From contig NZ_JAUYOJ010000173.1 in assembly GCF_030697925.1 (NCBI RefSeq), positions 54,845-118,844 on the forward strand: 64,000 nucleotides of DNA, written 5' to 3'. The stretch comes from Phenylobacterium sp. (GTDB lineage: Bacteria; Pseudomonadota; Alphaproteobacteria; Caulobacterales; Caulobacteraceae). The notes beneath the pieces are model-generated. The model was not told the origin of the DNA. It saw only the letters and a program-made list of their open reading frames with translations, and searched no databases. Numbering within the stretch: the stretch's first letter is position 1; every line of letters starts with the position of its first letter. Shown here piece by piece: positions 49,292 through 58,702 of the stretch. Both the position numbers and the translations under genes were made by a program.

Positions 49292-51574
49292 TTACTGTTC
49301 GCCTAGTGTGGCGAGGGTTAGGCGGAAGGTGAAGGACTCGGATGGGCCCAGGCGGCCCAGGATCGTGTCTTCCCGGCGATAGATAAAGTCGAGCCGGGTG
49401 CATTCATCGCGATAGACCACGCCCAGATCGCGGATCACCCAGGCCTTCTGCACGAGGTCGCGGTTGCCGTAGGCGGTTAGGCCCCAGTGCTTGCTCAGAT
49501 AGACCTCGCCGCCCAGGTCCAGGTTCTCCACCTTGAGCCCGTTGGGATCGGCGCGGTCGCGCAGATAGCGGACATAGCCGTGGCCCCACTTGGAATTGAC
49601 GTTGGCGCCGGTCTCGGCGCGGGCGATGTGGAGGTCGTCGGCGTCGAAGCGGGCGCGGCCGAAGAAGGACAGGCCGCGCAGGGGTTCGGCGGTGGCCGAG
49701 ACGATCCAGTCCGAGGCCTTTGGCCGCAGGCCGCTCTGGGCGCTGAACACCTCGTTCCGCTCCGTCCGTAGGGAGCGGCCGACCAGGATGCTGGCGCGGC
49801 GCCGGTCGTCCCAGAACACCGAGGCCCGGCCGCCGACATTGGCCCGCAACCCGTCCTCATAGAGGTCGTAGCCGGGGAATTTGTTGGCGCGGAACAGGTT
49901 GGTTTCGTCGAACTCGAAGGCGATGGAGTCTTCGTTCAGATAGACCGGCTGCCCCAGGGCGTTGCGGCCCAGTTCGATCTGCTTCAGGTCCGGCGACAGG
50001 GCGATCTGAGCGATCGGCTCAAGAATGACCGACAAGTCTTTGAAGCGACGAATAAAAGGCCAGGATATATCGGCGCCGGCCACGGCAAGGCCGCGCGACA
50101 GGGTCTTGGATCTCGGCCCCACCCCGACTACGCCGACGAAGTTGTCGTCGAGGCTATAGGCGTCGAAGCGGGCCTGGACATAGGGCGCGATCCGCAGGCC
50201 GGCGGTGGAGGTGTAGACGCTCCGCCAGTCGACCTCGCCGGTGGCGCGGCGGCTGTCGAGGCCGTCGAGGCGTAGTGGCGGGGCGTTCAGCGGCGACTGC
50301 TCGCGGGTGAGGGCCACGGCGCTGGCCCGGAACCGCAGGCGACCGCCGGCGACCTTGCCGTCCGGCTCCCAGCGGGACTCGATCAGCGGACCGACGATGG
50401 GGAAGGTCCGCTCGTTGTCGCCCGGCCGCAGGCCCTGGATGGTGAAGGCGGCGGCGGAGAAGTACGAGTTCTGGGTCTCGCGCGTCGTGTAGAGCTGCGA
50501 GATCAGCCGCCGGTCATCGGCCACGTAGGGGCCGCGGTTCTCGTAGACGCCGCCGATCTCGTACTTGTCGAACAGCAGGTCGTCGGAGGTCCGCTCGGCG
50601 GTGAAGCCCCAGCGCCACTTGTCGTTGATGGCGAAGGCGCCGGACGCCAGGACGTAGCTGCGCGAGGTCGCGTCGCCGAACGGGTCGCCCTTGCTGTCGA
50701 AGTCCTCGTCATAGGTGTAGCCGAAGCGAGCATCGAGGGCGCCGGAGTAGAAGCGCTTGCGATATTGGCCATTAATGAAAGGGGTAACTTTCGTGTTGAT
50801 TTGAGGACTTATCGTCAAATCCGAATGTGGCGACAGAACGAGCAGATAGGGTTGTTCGTACGACAGGCCGCGGCGGTCGGAGGCCGAGATCTCGGGCGGC
50901 AGCAGGCCGGACTTGCGGACCGCCTCGGGGTCCGGGTGCCAGAACACCGGCAGGTAGACCAGCGGCACCCCGAAGATCTGGATGACGGCGTTGCGATAGT
51001 AGACGAGCTGGCGGTCCTTGTCCTGGACCACCCGTTCGGCCTTGATCGACCAGGTCGGGGTCTTCGGCTTGGTCCCGTCCGGGGCGCAGATCTCGCAGGG
51101 CGTGTAGATCGCGCGGTTCAGCTCGTTGATGCGGTCGGACCGCCGCACGGCGCTGGCCGCGGCAATCTTGACGTTCTTCGGCATGCGGGCGGCGAAGCCG
51201 GTGGCGACCCCGGCCTTCATCTGGTCGTCCAGCACGATCTCGTCGGCGTATTCCACCGAGCCGTCGGCGTTGAGGATCGAGGTCTCGCCGCGGGCGCGCA
51301 TGGTGCCCTTGGCCTCGTCATAGACCAGCTCCTGGGCGCGCAGGGTGCGGCCCTGGTAGCGGACCTCGACGTCGCCCGTGGCGGTGCTGACCTTGTTCTT
51401 GTCGTCGCGGACCACGAGGTCCGCTTCCATATAGAGCTGATCCTCGGCCAAGCCGTCGGGCGAGGGGCCGGTCTTCGGGGCCTGGGCGTGCGCCTGCGCC
51501 GAGGACAGCACCAGGAGCGCCACGCCCGCGAGCAGGCCGCGCTTGGCCGAGGCTGAACGCCTGCGCAAACTCAT
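49292..51574 (-). CDS. lptD: LPS-assembly outer-membrane protein LptD
   Basis: 760 residues with a signal peptide (GLLAGVALLVLSSAQAHA), the OstA-type N-terminal jelly-roll domain (LYMEADLVVRDDKNKVSTAT, GDVEVRYQGRTLRAQELVYD) and a long beta-barrel. Cysteines in YTPCEICAPDG and a C-terminal RDECTRLDFIYRRED are placed for the disulfides that LptD needs between domains. LptD with LptE inserts LPS into the outer leaflet. It lies between lptG and surA; no lptE is seen in the window. The gene ends 67 bases before surA. Confidence 0.96.
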   Translation of the reverse strand: MSLRRRSASAKRGLLAGVALLVLSSAQAHAQAPKTGPSPDGLAEDQLYMEADLVVRDDKNKVSTATGDVEVRYQGRTLRAQELVYDEAKGTMRARGETSILNADGSVEYADEIVLDDQMKAGVATGFAARMPKNVKIAAASAVRRSDRINELNRAIYTPCEICAPDGTKPKTPTWSIKAERVVQDKDRQLVYYRNAVIQIFGVPLVYLPVFWHPDPEAVRKSGLLPPEISASDRRGLSYEQPYLLVLSPHSDLTISPQINTKVTPFINGQYRKRFYSGALDARFGYTYDEDFDSKGDPFGDATSRSYVLASGAFAINDKWRWGFTAERTSDDLLFDKYEIGGVYENRGPYVADDRRLISQLYTTRETQNSYFSAAAFTIQGLRPGDNERTFPIVGPLIESRWEPDGKVAGGRLRFRASAVALTREQSPLNAPPLRLDGLDSRRATGEVDWRSVYTSTAGLRIAPYVQARFDAYSLDDNFVGVVGVGPRSKTLSRGLAVAGADISWPFIRRFKDLSVILEPIAQIALSPDLKQIELGRNALGQPVYLNEDSIAFEFDETNLFRANKFPGYDLYEDGLRANVGGRASVFWDDRRRASILVGRSLRTERNEVFSAQSGLRPKASDWIVSATAEPLRGLSFFGRARFDADDLHIARAETGANVNSKWGHGYVRYLRDRADPNGLKVENLDLGGEVYLSKHWGLTAYGNRDLVQKAWVIRDLGVVYRDECTRLDFIYRREDTILGRLGPSESFTFRLTLATLGEQ

Positions 51575-51646
51575 GAAGCCAAGGATCCCCTCAACGCGGT
51601 GTGGCCGGGCGGTGTGACCGGATGCATAACCGGGAACGCCGGCGAT

Positions 51647-52750
51647 TCAACCATCTTCGGTGTAGCAGAGCAGGGAGAGCCCAGACAGCAGGGCGACGAC
51701 CGGCGGCGCCCAGGCCGCCGCGAACAGCGGAATGATGTCGGCGTCGGCCAGGGCCCCGGAGAACTCGTTGAAGAAGAAGACGACGAAACCAAGGCCGACC
51801 CCAGCTCCCGCAAGGCCTGCCAGGCCTCCAAGCCGGGCCAGGCGCAAGGAAAAGGCGGCCGCCAGGATCGACATGGCCGCGAACAGCACCGGCGTGGCCA
51901 GGAGCTGCTGGTGCCGCAGCCGGTAGCCGCCCGCCGAGAAACCGGCCTGCTCGGTCATGCGGATCGCCGCCGGCAGCCGCCAGAAGGCGACCGACTCAGG
52001 TGCGGCGAACCGCTCCATGGCTGATTCGGCGTCGAGGGTTGAGCGGATGGACAGTGAGTCGGAGCGTACTGAGTTCTCGCCGGCCGAGGCCTCGCGCACG
52101 TCAGTGAGCCGCCAGTAGCCCGGCAGCAGGCGCGCCTCGGCCGCCTCCAGCCGGCGTTTGAACGCCGGGACGCCGCGCTTGTCCTTCTGATAGACGAAGA
52201 TCGACACCGCCTTCAGCCGCACCACGCCCTCGACCGTGTCGCGGGCCTTGGCGTGGATCACCATCTGGGTCCGCTCGTCGCCCTGACGCAGCCACACCTC
52301 CTGGGGCGCGTCGGTCAGATAGTTCTCCATCAGGTCGGCGCGGTCGGATTCGTATCGGGCGCTGAAGGCCGCGGCGAGTGGGTTGAACACCGTCACCGTG
52401 ATGACGCCGATCACGAACGCCGCTCCCGCCGAGGGCAGGATGAAGCGCCAGGCCGAAACGCCCGCCGCGCGCATGGCCACCAGCTCGGAGCGGCGGTTCA
52501 GGCCCACATAGGCGGCGATCCCGCCGAACAGGAAGACGAACGGCGCCAGCAGCAGGATGGTGGCCGGCGCCTGCAGCAGGGTCAGGCCGAAGAGCTGGGC
52601 GACCCCGACATCGGCCCGCACCGCCACCTCCCGCGACAGGTTTACGAACGACACGAGCAGGATCACCGCCGAGATGACCGCCAGGGCCGCGCCGACGCCC
52701 GCCAGGGTGCGTCCCATCACATAGCGTTCGAGGCGGCCCAGCCCGATCAT
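51647..52750 (-). CDS. lptG: LPS export ABC transporter permease LptG
   Basis: 367 residues of the YjgP/YjgQ family: MIGLGRLERYVMGRTLAGVG, helices at about 12-34, 60-82, 98-118, then a periplasmic beta-jellyroll-like middle (about 130-270) and three C-terminal helices (LFAAMSILAAAFSLRLARLG, GLAGAGVGLGFVVFFFNEFS, AAWAPPVVALLSGLSLL). LptF and LptG with LptB2 extract LPS from the inner membrane. The start overlaps the lptF stop by four bases. lptB is not in the window, as is common. Confidence 0.94.
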   Translation of the reverse strand: MIGLGRLERYVMGRTLAGVGAALAVISAVILLVSFVNLSREVAVRADVGVAQLFGLTLLQAPATILLLAPFVFLFGGIAAYVGLNRRSELVAMRAAGVSAWRFILPSAGAAFVIGVITVTVFNPLAAAFSARYESDRADLMENYLTDAPQEVWLRQGDERTQMVIHAKARDTVEGVVRLKAVSIFVYQKDKRGVPAFKRRLEAAEARLLPGYWRLTDVREASAGENSVRSDSLSIRSTLDAESAMERFAAPESVAFWRLPAAIRMTEQAGFSAGGYRLRHQQLLATPVLFAAMSILAAAFSLRLARLGGLAGLAGAGVGLGFVVFFFNEFSGALADADIIPLFAAAWAPPVVALLSGLSLLCYTEDG

Positions 52751-53892
52751 GCCGCCGCTCCCGCGCGACGGGAGATGCGCGCCGGCTTCAGCTGCATGTC
52801 GATGAACCGCGAGACCTTCTGGCGGAAGATGCTGCGCAGGGCGAAGTAGGTCGCCGCCACCGGCACCAGGTATTGGAGGAGGTTGAGCCAGGCCTCGGAC
52901 TCGGCGCCCGCCTGGACCACGAAGCCCAGGATCCGCACGGTGACGGCCGCCGCGCCGACGATGGCGATCCGCCGGCCATATCCCATGCGCGAGAAGCCGC
53001 CGCCGATGATCGCCGACAGGGCCATGGCCATGAGCGCGATGTTATAGAGCGGACTCGCCAGGCGGTTATGGCCCTCGGCCAGCAGCTTCAGCCGGTTGCG
53101 CTTCTCCCAGTCCTGCTCGAGGTCGGGGAACAGCAGCTCGTGCAGATAACGGTCGGAGGGCTTGTAGTGGATCATCTCGCCGGTCGCCATGAACGGTGAG
53201 AGGTCGAAGATGTACTCGTCGAAGGACAGGTAGTTCAGCACTCCGGCTTCGCTGAACTCCTGGTTGGAACCCTTCTGCATGACCAGGACGGGCCGCTCGC
53301 CGCGCTTGGCCAGCCGGCCGGTGTCGGCGGTGTAGGTCGACGCGTCGCCGTCGTCCTTTTCCTGGTGGATGAACAGGTTGTGGATCAGGCCGGTCCCGTC
53401 GACGGACTGGGCGTAGACGGTCAGGCCGGGGGCAGGGGCGGTGAACTCGCCCTCGCGGATCAGGGTGGAGGCCAGGTCCGTGCGCACGTTGAACAGGGTC
53501 TGGCGCATCTCCCGCGAGGCGGCTGGCTGGATCCAGAGGTTCATGACCAGGGCCAGGACCATGATGATCGAAGCCAGCCGCAGGGCCGGTGAGATCACCC
53601 GCCAGCGGCTCATGCCGCCGGCGAAGCAGACGACGATCTCCTGCTCGGTGTGCAGCCGGTTCAGCGCCACCAGGCCCGCCACGAACACCGCGATCGGCAG
53701 CACCATGTTGAGAAGCTGGGGTAGGGCCAGCACCGTCACCTTGGCGAAGACCAGGGCGCTCTGCCGTTGGCTGACGATGATGTCGAGCGCCGACAGGCTC
53801 TGGCTCAGCAGGGCGACAGCCGTCAGCGCCGCCGTGGCCAGCACGGTCGGTCCCAGGAGCTGGCGGAACAGATAGCGGTCGATCAGCGGCAT
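52747..53892 (-). CDS. lptF: LPS export ABC transporter permease LptF
   Basis: 381 residues from the ATG at 53892: MPLIDRYLFRQLLGPTVLAT opens the YjgP/YjgQ fold. Helices at about 12-34, 52-75 and 97-117 precede the periplasmic domain (TAPAPGLTVYAQSVDGTGLI; YTADTGRLAKRGERPVLVMQ), followed by three C-terminal helices (LYNIALMAMALSAIIGGGFS, IAIVGAAAVTVRILGFVVQA, LNLLQYLVPVAATYFALRSI). It is the first gene of lptF-lptG-lptD-surA-pdxA on the minus strand. An in-frame ATG at 53934 adds 14 residues and is less likely. The 153-base gap to the divergent pepA holds both promoters but no obvious -35/-10 was settled. Confidence 0.94.
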   Translation of the reverse strand: MPLIDRYLFRQLLGPTVLATAALTAVALLSQSLSALDIIVSQRQSALVFAKVTVLALPQLLNMVLPIAVFVAGLVALNRLHTEQEIVVCFAGGMSRWRVISPALRLASIIMVLALVMNLWIQPAASREMRQTLFNVRTDLASTLIREGEFTAPAPGLTVYAQSVDGTGLIHNLFIHQEKDDGDASTYTADTGRLAKRGERPVLVMQKGSNQEFSEAGVLNYLSFDEYIFDLSPFMATGEMIHYKPSDRYLHELLFPDLEQDWEKRNRLKLLAEGHNRLASPLYNIALMAMALSAIIGGGFSRMGYGRRIAIVGAAAVTVRILGFVVQAGAESEAWLNLLQYLVPVAATYFALRSIFRQKVSRFIDMQLKPARISRRAGAAA

Positions 53893-54045
53893 TGAAGAAA
53901 TGTAGGTTTCTGGGGGGATTTTGCGCGCCCCCACGCGGAAGCTGTTCTAAATCATGCGTCGCCGCGCCACACAACCGCCGCAGGGACGGTCACGGTTGCT
54001 GGCTCGCGCGGCGCACGCCCGCATTGTCTGGAGTTTGAGGGACTT

Positions 54046-55527
54046 ATGGAGATCGAGTTCGTCGCGGCCCAAGCCGCTTTGGCTGACAAGACGGCCCTCG
54101 CCGTCATCGTGTTCGAGGGTGACGTCCTGGCCGGCGCGGCCGGCGAACTCGACGCCCAGGCGGGCGGCGCGCTGGGACGCGCCGTCGCCGGCGGCCGGTT
54201 CACCGGCGCCAAGGGCCAGGTGCTCGACGTCCACGGCGCCCCGGGAGCCTCGCCGCGCATCGTGCTGGTGGGCGCGGGCAAGGCCGACGCCTTCGATGAC
54301 CTGGCGGTGGAGAACGCCGCGGCCAGCGCCTATGGCGCCGTGAAGGCCTCGGGCCTGACCGTCCTGCGCCTGCGCCTGCCGAAGGACGGCGCCCATACGG
54401 CCGCCCAAGCGGCGCTTGGCGTGCGCCTGGCCGCCTACCGCTTCGACCGCTACCGCACCAAGGAAGCGGCCGAGAAGAAGCCCACCGTCATCAAGACCCA
54501 GATCGTCACCGGCGAGGCTGATGCGGCCCTAGCGGCCTTCCCGCCCTATGCGGCGCTGGCCGACGCGGTGGCCTTTTCCCGCGACCTGGTCTCCGAGCCG
54601 CCGAACGTCCTCTATCCAGAGGAGTTCGCTCGACGGGTGAAGGCGCTCGAGAGCCTGGGCCTCGAGGTCGAGATCCTGGGCGAGGCCGAGATGGCCAAGC
54701 TGGGCATGGGCAGCCTGCTGGGCGTCGGCCAGGGCAGCATCCGTGAGAGCCAGCTCGCCGTCATCAAGTGGTACGGCGCCAAGAACAAGGAGGCCCAGCC
54801 CATCGCCTTCGTCGGCAAGGGCGTCTGCTTCGACACTGGCGGCATCAGCCTCAAGCCCGCCGACGGCATGGAAGACATGAAGTGGGACATGGGCGGCGCC
54901 GGCGCCGTGGCTGGTCTCATGCACGTCCTGGCCGGCCGCAAGGCCAAGGTGAACGCCATCGGCATACTGGGCCTGGTGGAGAACATGCCCGACGGCAACG
55001 CCCAGCGCCCCGGCGACGTGGTCACCTCCATGTCCGGCCAGACCATCGAGATCATCAATACCGACGCCGAGGGCCGCCTCGTCCTGGCCGACGCCATTTG
55101 GTACTGCCAGGACCGCTTCAAGCCGAAGTTCATGGTCGACCTGGCGACGCTCACCGGCGCGATCATCATCTCGCTCGGCAACGACTATGCGGGCCTGTTC
55201 TCCAACAACGACGAGCTGTCGGCCAACCTGCTGGCGGCCTCGGCCGCCGAGGGCGAACCGCTTTGGCGCATGCCGCTGCCGCCGCAGTACGACAAGAACA
55301 TCGACTCGGTGATCGCCGACATGAAGAACACCGGCGGCCGGCCGGGCGGCTCGATCACCGCGGCCCTGTTCATCCAGCGCTTCGTCAACAGCGTGCCCTG
55401 GGCCCACCTCGACATCGCCTCGACCGCCTGGAAGAAGCCGTCCAGCGTCCCGACCATCCCGGAGGGCGCCACCGGCTACGGCGTGCGCCTGCTGAACCGG
55501 ATGGTCGCCGACAAGTACGAGAGCTGA
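54046..55527 (+). CDS. pepA: Leucyl aminopeptidase (M17)
   Basis: 493 residues. The C-terminal catalytic domain holds the two-metal and active-site motifs: [20 protein letters not shown] (Lys and Asp ligands), [20 protein letters not shown], and the signature [16 protein letters not shown] with its acidic ligands. The N-terminal domain (about 1-160) is the regulatory macro-like half. PepA removes N-terminal residues in the cytoplasm and in some bacteria also binds DNA in site-specific recombination. It is followed by a hydrolase gene after 12 bases and by holC, an order known in many proteobacteria (pepA-holC). Confidence 0.97.
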   Translation: MEIEFVAAQAALADKTALAVIVFEGDVLAGAAGELDAQAGGALGRAVAGGRFTGAKGQVLDVHGAPGASPRIVLVGAGKADAFDDLAVENAAASAYGAVKASGLTVLRLRLPKDGAHTAAQAALGVRLAAYRFDRYRTKEAAEKKPTVIKTQIVTGEADAALAAFPPYAALADAVAFSRDLVSEPPNVLYPEEFARRVKALESLGLEVEILGEAEMAKLGMGSLLGVGQGSIRESQLAVIKWYGAKNKEAQPIAFVGKGVCFDTGGISLKPADGMEDMKWDMGGAGAVAGLMHVLAGRKAKVNAIGILGLVENMPDGNAQRPGDVVTSMSGQTIEIINTDAEGRLVLADAIWYCQDRFKPKFMVDLATLTGAIIISLGNDYAGLFSNNDELSANLLAASAAEGEPLWRMPLPPQYDKNIDSVIADMKNTGGRPGGSITAALFIQRFVNSVPWAHLDIASTAWKKPSSVPTIPEGATGYGVRLLNRMVADKYES

Positions 55528-55539
55528 CGGCGCGCGGGC

Positions 55540-56220
55540 GTGCGCCTGATCCTGGTTCATAGTCCATTGGTGGGACCTGCCTCCTGGGGCGCGGTTCCGG
55601 CCGAACTGGCGGAGCGGGGCTACGAGTCGAAGGTCGTGGCCCTGCCGGCCTGGGGCGAGATCGCCAAGCCCTACTATCCCGCGATCGCCTCGGCCGTGGC
55701 TGAGGCGATCGAGCCGGGCGACGTCCTGGTGGTCCATTCCGGAGCGGGCGGCCTGGCGGCCTCGGTCGCGGCCCTGGCGGAGACGCGCTTGGCCGGCGTG
55801 GTCTTTGTCGACGCCATACTGCCCCATCCGGGCCGCTCCTGGTTCGACACGGCCGCCACCCAGCTCGGCGAGGCGCTGCGCGCGGCGGCGGACGAGGGCA
55901 TGCTGCCGCCCTGGGACCAGTGGTTCCCGCCGGGCGCAATCGCGGCCCTCTCCCCTGAAGGGCCGGTTCGCGACGCCTTCCTCGCCGAGCTCGCCCCGGC
56001 GCCTTTGGCCTATTTCGACGAACCCGCGCCGGCCTTAGCTGTGCCGCCGGCCGTGGGCTGGAGCTATCTACGACTCTCCAAGGCCTATGAAGCCGAAGCC
56101 GCCCAGGCACGGGCGCTCGGCCAGCCGACCCTGCGGCTGGAGCTTTCGCACCTGGCCATGATGACCCACGCGGACGAGGTGGTATCGTCGCTGGCGCAAC
56201 TGGTTCGGAGAGCCCGCTGA
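55540..56220 (+). CDS. Alpha/beta-hydrolase family protein
   Basis: 226 residues from a GTG, 12 bases after pepA. The fold is clear: LILVHSPLVGPASWGAVPAE (oxyanion loop, with HS in place of HG), nucleophile elbow VVHSGAGGLAASVAALAETR with Ser67, and a late His in LELSHLAMMTHADEV. The acid is probably an Asp in FVDAILPHPG or later. Substrate unknown. It resembles the pyrethroid/salicylate-type hydrolases (HSAGG type). The insertion of a hydrolase between pepA and holC breaks the usual adjacency. Stop and holC start share one base. Confidence 0.82.
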   Translation: MRLILVHSPLVGPASWGAVPAELAERGYESKVVALPAWGEIAKPYYPAIASAVAEAIEPGDVLVVHSGAGGLAASVAALAETRLAGVVFVDAILPHPGRSWFDTAATQLGEALRAAADEGMLPPWDQWFPPGAIAALSPEGPVRDAFLAELAPAPLAYFDEPAPALAVPPAVGWSYLRLSKAYEAEAAQARALGQPTLRLELSHLAMMTHADEVVSSLAQLVRRAR

Positions 56221-56675
56221 TGGCCACCCCTTGCGAGGTCTGGTTCTATCACCTGGAGCGTTCCGGCCTGGATCAGGTGCTGCCGGAGCTCCTGGAAAAG
56301 ACCCTGGCCCGAGGCTGGAAGGCGGTGGTCCGCGCCCGCGAGCCCGAGCGGGTCGAGCACCTGGACAGCTGGCTGTGGAGCTACCGCGACGAGAGCTTCC
56401 TGCCGCACGCCCCAGCCGACGAACCGGGCGCGGCGCGCCAGCCGGTGCTGCTGACCACTGCCTTCGACAATCAGAACGCGGCGGACGCCCTGTTCCTGGT
56501 CGACGGCGCCGAGCCGGGCGAACTGGAGCCCTATGAGCGGTGCATTGTGCTGTTCGACGGGCGCGACGAGACGCAACTGGCCGTGGCGCGCAGCCAGTGG
56601 AGCGCACTCAAGGCCAAGGGCCATCCGGCCTCCTACTGGAAACAACAGGCCCGCGGCTGGGAGAAGCAGGCATGA
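56220..56675 (+). CDS. holC: DNA polymerase III chi subunit
   Basis: 151 residues: EVWFYHLERSGLDQVLPELL, EKTLARGWKAVVRAREPERV, EHLDSWLWSYRDESFLPHAP, QPVLLTTAFDNQNAADALFL and RCIVLFDGRDETQLAVARSQ. These match HolC, with the conserved LWxYxxxSFLPH. Chi links the clamp loader to single-strand binding protein. Starts on the hydrolase stop and its own stop overlaps the next start, so all four genes pepA to the I78 lipoprotein are likely one transcript. Confidence 0.95.
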   Translation: MATPCEVWFYHLERSGLDQVLPELLEKTLARGWKAVVRAREPERVEHLDSWLWSYRDESFLPHAPADEPGAARQPVLLTTAFDNQNAADALFLVDGAEPGELEPYERCIVLFDGRDETQLAVARSQWSALKAKGHPASYWKQQARGWEKQA

Positions 56676-56998
56676 AGACGCTCATCACCCTGCTGGCGAC
56701 CGCCGGCGTCCTGGCGCTCGCCGCCTGCGCCGAACCGCCGCCGCCCGCGCCGCCGCCGCCTGCGCCAAGGCCGGCGCCCGCGCCGTCCGCGCCGCCGCCA
56801 GCGCCCGACCAGTGCGGGGCGGCCGAGGCCCAAAAGCACGTCGGCCGGTCGCGCACCGAGATCCCGGTGCCTGTGCAGCCGAACCTGCAGCGGGTGGCCT
56901 GCACCACCTGCCCGGTGACCATGGATTTCAATCCGCGGCGGCTGAACTTCCTCTACGACGCGGCGACCGGCGTCGTGAAAGAGGTGAAGTGCGGGTAG
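56672..56998 (+). CDS. I78-type peptidase inhibitor lipoprotein
   Basis: 108 residues from the ATG at 56672, overlapping holC by four bases. A lipoprotein signal has the lipobox LAAC with Cys19, followed by a Pro/Ala-rich spacer (about 20-50). The mature domain DQCGAAEAQKHVGRSRTEIP, LNFLYDAATGVVKEVKCG resembles the peptidase inhibitor I78 (potato-inhibitor-like) family, with DQCGA and the late D/N-xxxGxV pattern. It would inhibit serine peptidases in the periplasm or at the outer membrane. Two cysteines (ACTTCP) are extra. Confidence 0.75.
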   Translation: MKTLITLLATAGVLALAACAEPPPPAPPPPAPRPAPAPSAPPPAPDQCGAAEAQKHVGRSRTEIPVPVQPNLQRVACTTCPVTMDFNPRRLNFLYDAATGVVKEVKCG

Positions 56999-57040
56999 GG
57001 GATTCCTGCCTTATCGGCGCTGACAGCTCACACCCACCTT

Positions 57041-57153
57041 CGTCATGGCCGGGCGCAAGTCCCGGCCATCCATGAACTCCGAGTCAGCGGTTTTGTCTGC
57101 GAACCCACCGTGTATGGATCCCCGACACACGCTCCGCGCGGTCGAGGATGACG
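57041..57153 (-). repeat. Palindromic intergenic repeat element, copy 2
   Basis: 113 bases between convergent genes, bounded by CGTCAT and ATGACG. Read on the minus strand it follows the same plan as the element at 29517-29625: a GTCATCC start, GCGGAGCG, a GGGGATCCATA block, a later ATGG segment, a CCGGG-CTTGCG segment and a CCGGCCATGACG end. The two therefore belong to one family with diverged interiors, in opposite orientation. It could also act as a bidirectional transcription barrier between the I78 and M28 genes. No coding capacity. Confidence 0.65.
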
Positions 57154-57169
57154 AGCCTGGGGTAGGGGG

Positions 57170-58534
57170 CTAGTTCGCTGGCGGCGGCGGAGCCACCGAC
57201 ACGAACGATCCCGCCGGTCCCGGGAACACCACCGGGCTCTCGGATCCGTCGGCGGCCACCGACGACACGCCGAAGAACCAGTCGTCGATCACCAGGCCCT
57301 TGAGCATCTCGGATGTCGCCTTCGTGTCGCGGGCCTTGGTCCATTGTGGTTCGGTGGTGCCGCGCCAGTGGACGCGGTAGCTCGCCGCGCCCGGGACCGC
57401 GGTCCAGCTCACCTTGGTGTCGGGCGAGACCGCGCCCTCGATCTTAACGCCCTCGGGCGGGGCCGGCGCGCGGGCCAGAGCGGCCATCATCATCACGTTC
57501 AGCCGGGTGACCCGGGCCAGGTAGGGGAAATCGACCCCGTCGATGGTGTCGCCATAGACTCGGCCGTTCTCCGTGCGCAGGTCCTGGTGCTGGCGATCAT
57601 AGTGCTCGGCGGCCTCGGTGACGCGGATGGCCGGGAAGCCCGCGGCTAGCATCTCGACTTGGTCGCCGCCGCGCCCGAAGCGGTCGGTGCGATAGACCAT
57701 CATGACGTCCAGCTTGCCCAGATCGGCGGCCTGGCGTTCGGCCAGGGCGTCGGCGAAGCGGGCGAGGTTGCGCGAGGGGCTGTCGACCTCGCCGCCATTG
57801 TAGCGGCGCTGGTTGGCTTGTTCCGGCGTTTCGACGCTCTTGGTGCCCTCGGCGAACACGCGGACCCGGTCGCGCACGGTCTCGCCGCCGGCGCCGTGGA
57901 TGTTGCCGACAATGTCGTTGTTGAGATTGGCCTCGACCCGCCAGCCGCGCTGTTTGGCGAAGGCCGCCAGCACCTTGCCGCCATAGAGGCCCTGTTCCTC
58001 GCCCTCCAGGGCGGCATAGACCAGGGTCGCCGGGAAGCTGTGCTTCGACAGCACGCGGGCCGCCTCCATCACCGCGGCGACGCCCGAGCCGTCGTCATTG
58101 GCGCCCGGCGCGTCGGCCATGGCGTTCATCGGATCGCTGACCCGGCTATCGATGTGACCGGAGATGACGATCACCCGATCCGTATCGGTGGTCCCCTTCT
58201 GGATCGCCAAGATCGCGCCAATCTCGGTGGGATTGGGAACCCGGCGGCCGGTGAAGGTCTGCTTGGGCACGGCCACCTCCAGGCAGCCGCCGCAGGACTT
58301 GGAGAGGGTCTCGAACTCCGAGGCCGCCCAGCGCTCGGCCGCCCCGATGCCGCGGGTGTCGGACGCGCGGTCCGACAGGGTGTGGCGGGTGCCGAAGCCG
58401 ACCAGCTTCTCGATCGTGCTCCGCAGCCGCGCCTCGCTGACGTCCTTGGCGAAGCTGGAGAGTTGAGGGTCCGGCTTCGGCGCCGCCAGGGCCGAAGTGG
58501 CGACGAGGAGAGCGGAGGCGAGGATGGCGCGCAT
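57170..58534 (-). CDS. Exported M28-family aminopeptidase with C-terminal beta domain
   Basis: 454 residues with a signal peptide (MRAILASALLVATSALAAPK). The M28 zinc-peptidase core contains VIVISGHIDSRVSDPMNAMA (metal His and Asp), DAPGANDDGSGVAAVMEAAR (second Asp) and VYAALEGEEQGLYGGKVLAA (catalytic Glu pair). VEMLAAGFPAIRVTEAAEHY carries the last region, with a His further on. The final ~90 residues (IEGAVSPDTKVSWTAVPGAA; YRVHWRGTTEPQWTK) form a fibronectin-III-like domain, probably for binding or stability. The protein is likely periplasmic or secreted. The next gene upstream on this strand is a 34-residue microprotein. Confidence 0.9.
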   Translation of the reverse strand: MRAILASALLVATSALAAPKPDPQLSSFAKDVSEARLRSTIEKLVGFGTRHTLSDRASDTRGIGAAERWAASEFETLSKSCGGCLEVAVPKQTFTGRRVPNPTEIGAILAIQKGTTDTDRVIVISGHIDSRVSDPMNAMADAPGANDDGSGVAAVMEAARVLSKHSFPATLVYAALEGEEQGLYGGKVLAAFAKQRGWRVEANLNNDIVGNIHGAGGETVRDRVRVFAEGTKSVETPEQANQRRYNGGEVDSPSRNLARFADALAERQAADLGKLDVMMVYRTDRFGRGGDQVEMLAAGFPAIRVTEAAEHYDRQHQDLRTENGRVYGDTIDGVDFPYLARVTRLNVMMMAALARAPAPPEGVKIEGAVSPDTKVSWTAVPGAASYRVHWRGTTEPQWTKARDTKATSEMLKGLVIDDWFFGVSSVAADGSESPVVFPGPAGSFVSVAPPPPAN

Positions 58535-58588
58535 GGCAAGGTCCCTGACTGATCCCAGGGATCAGTACGATGTGCCCGGGTGAGGCGC

Positions 58589-58693
58589 CTAGTGGTCCTT
58601 CTTGCGGAAGATCCGGCGCAGGGCCGCGACGCCGGCCGGGGCCAGCAGGACCAAGACCAGCAGCAGATAGACGATACGGGCTTCGTCGGGCAT
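58589..58693 (-). CDS. 34-residue single-helix membrane microprotein
   Basis: Reading from the ATG at 58693 to the TAG at 58589 gives 34 residues: MPDEARIVYLLLVLVLLAPA, then GVAALRRIFRKKDH. One hydrophobic helix (about 8-25) is followed by a strongly basic tail, so the N-terminus would face the periplasm under the positive-inside rule. The start lies only nine bases after the stop of the ion channel gene, which makes it the likely downstream partner in the same transcript. No family is known to me. It is too short for standard gene callers. Confidence 0.6.
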   Translation of the reverse strand: MPDEARIVYLLLVLVLLAPAGVAALRRIFRKKDH

Positions 58694-58702
58694 GGGCCGC
58701 GC

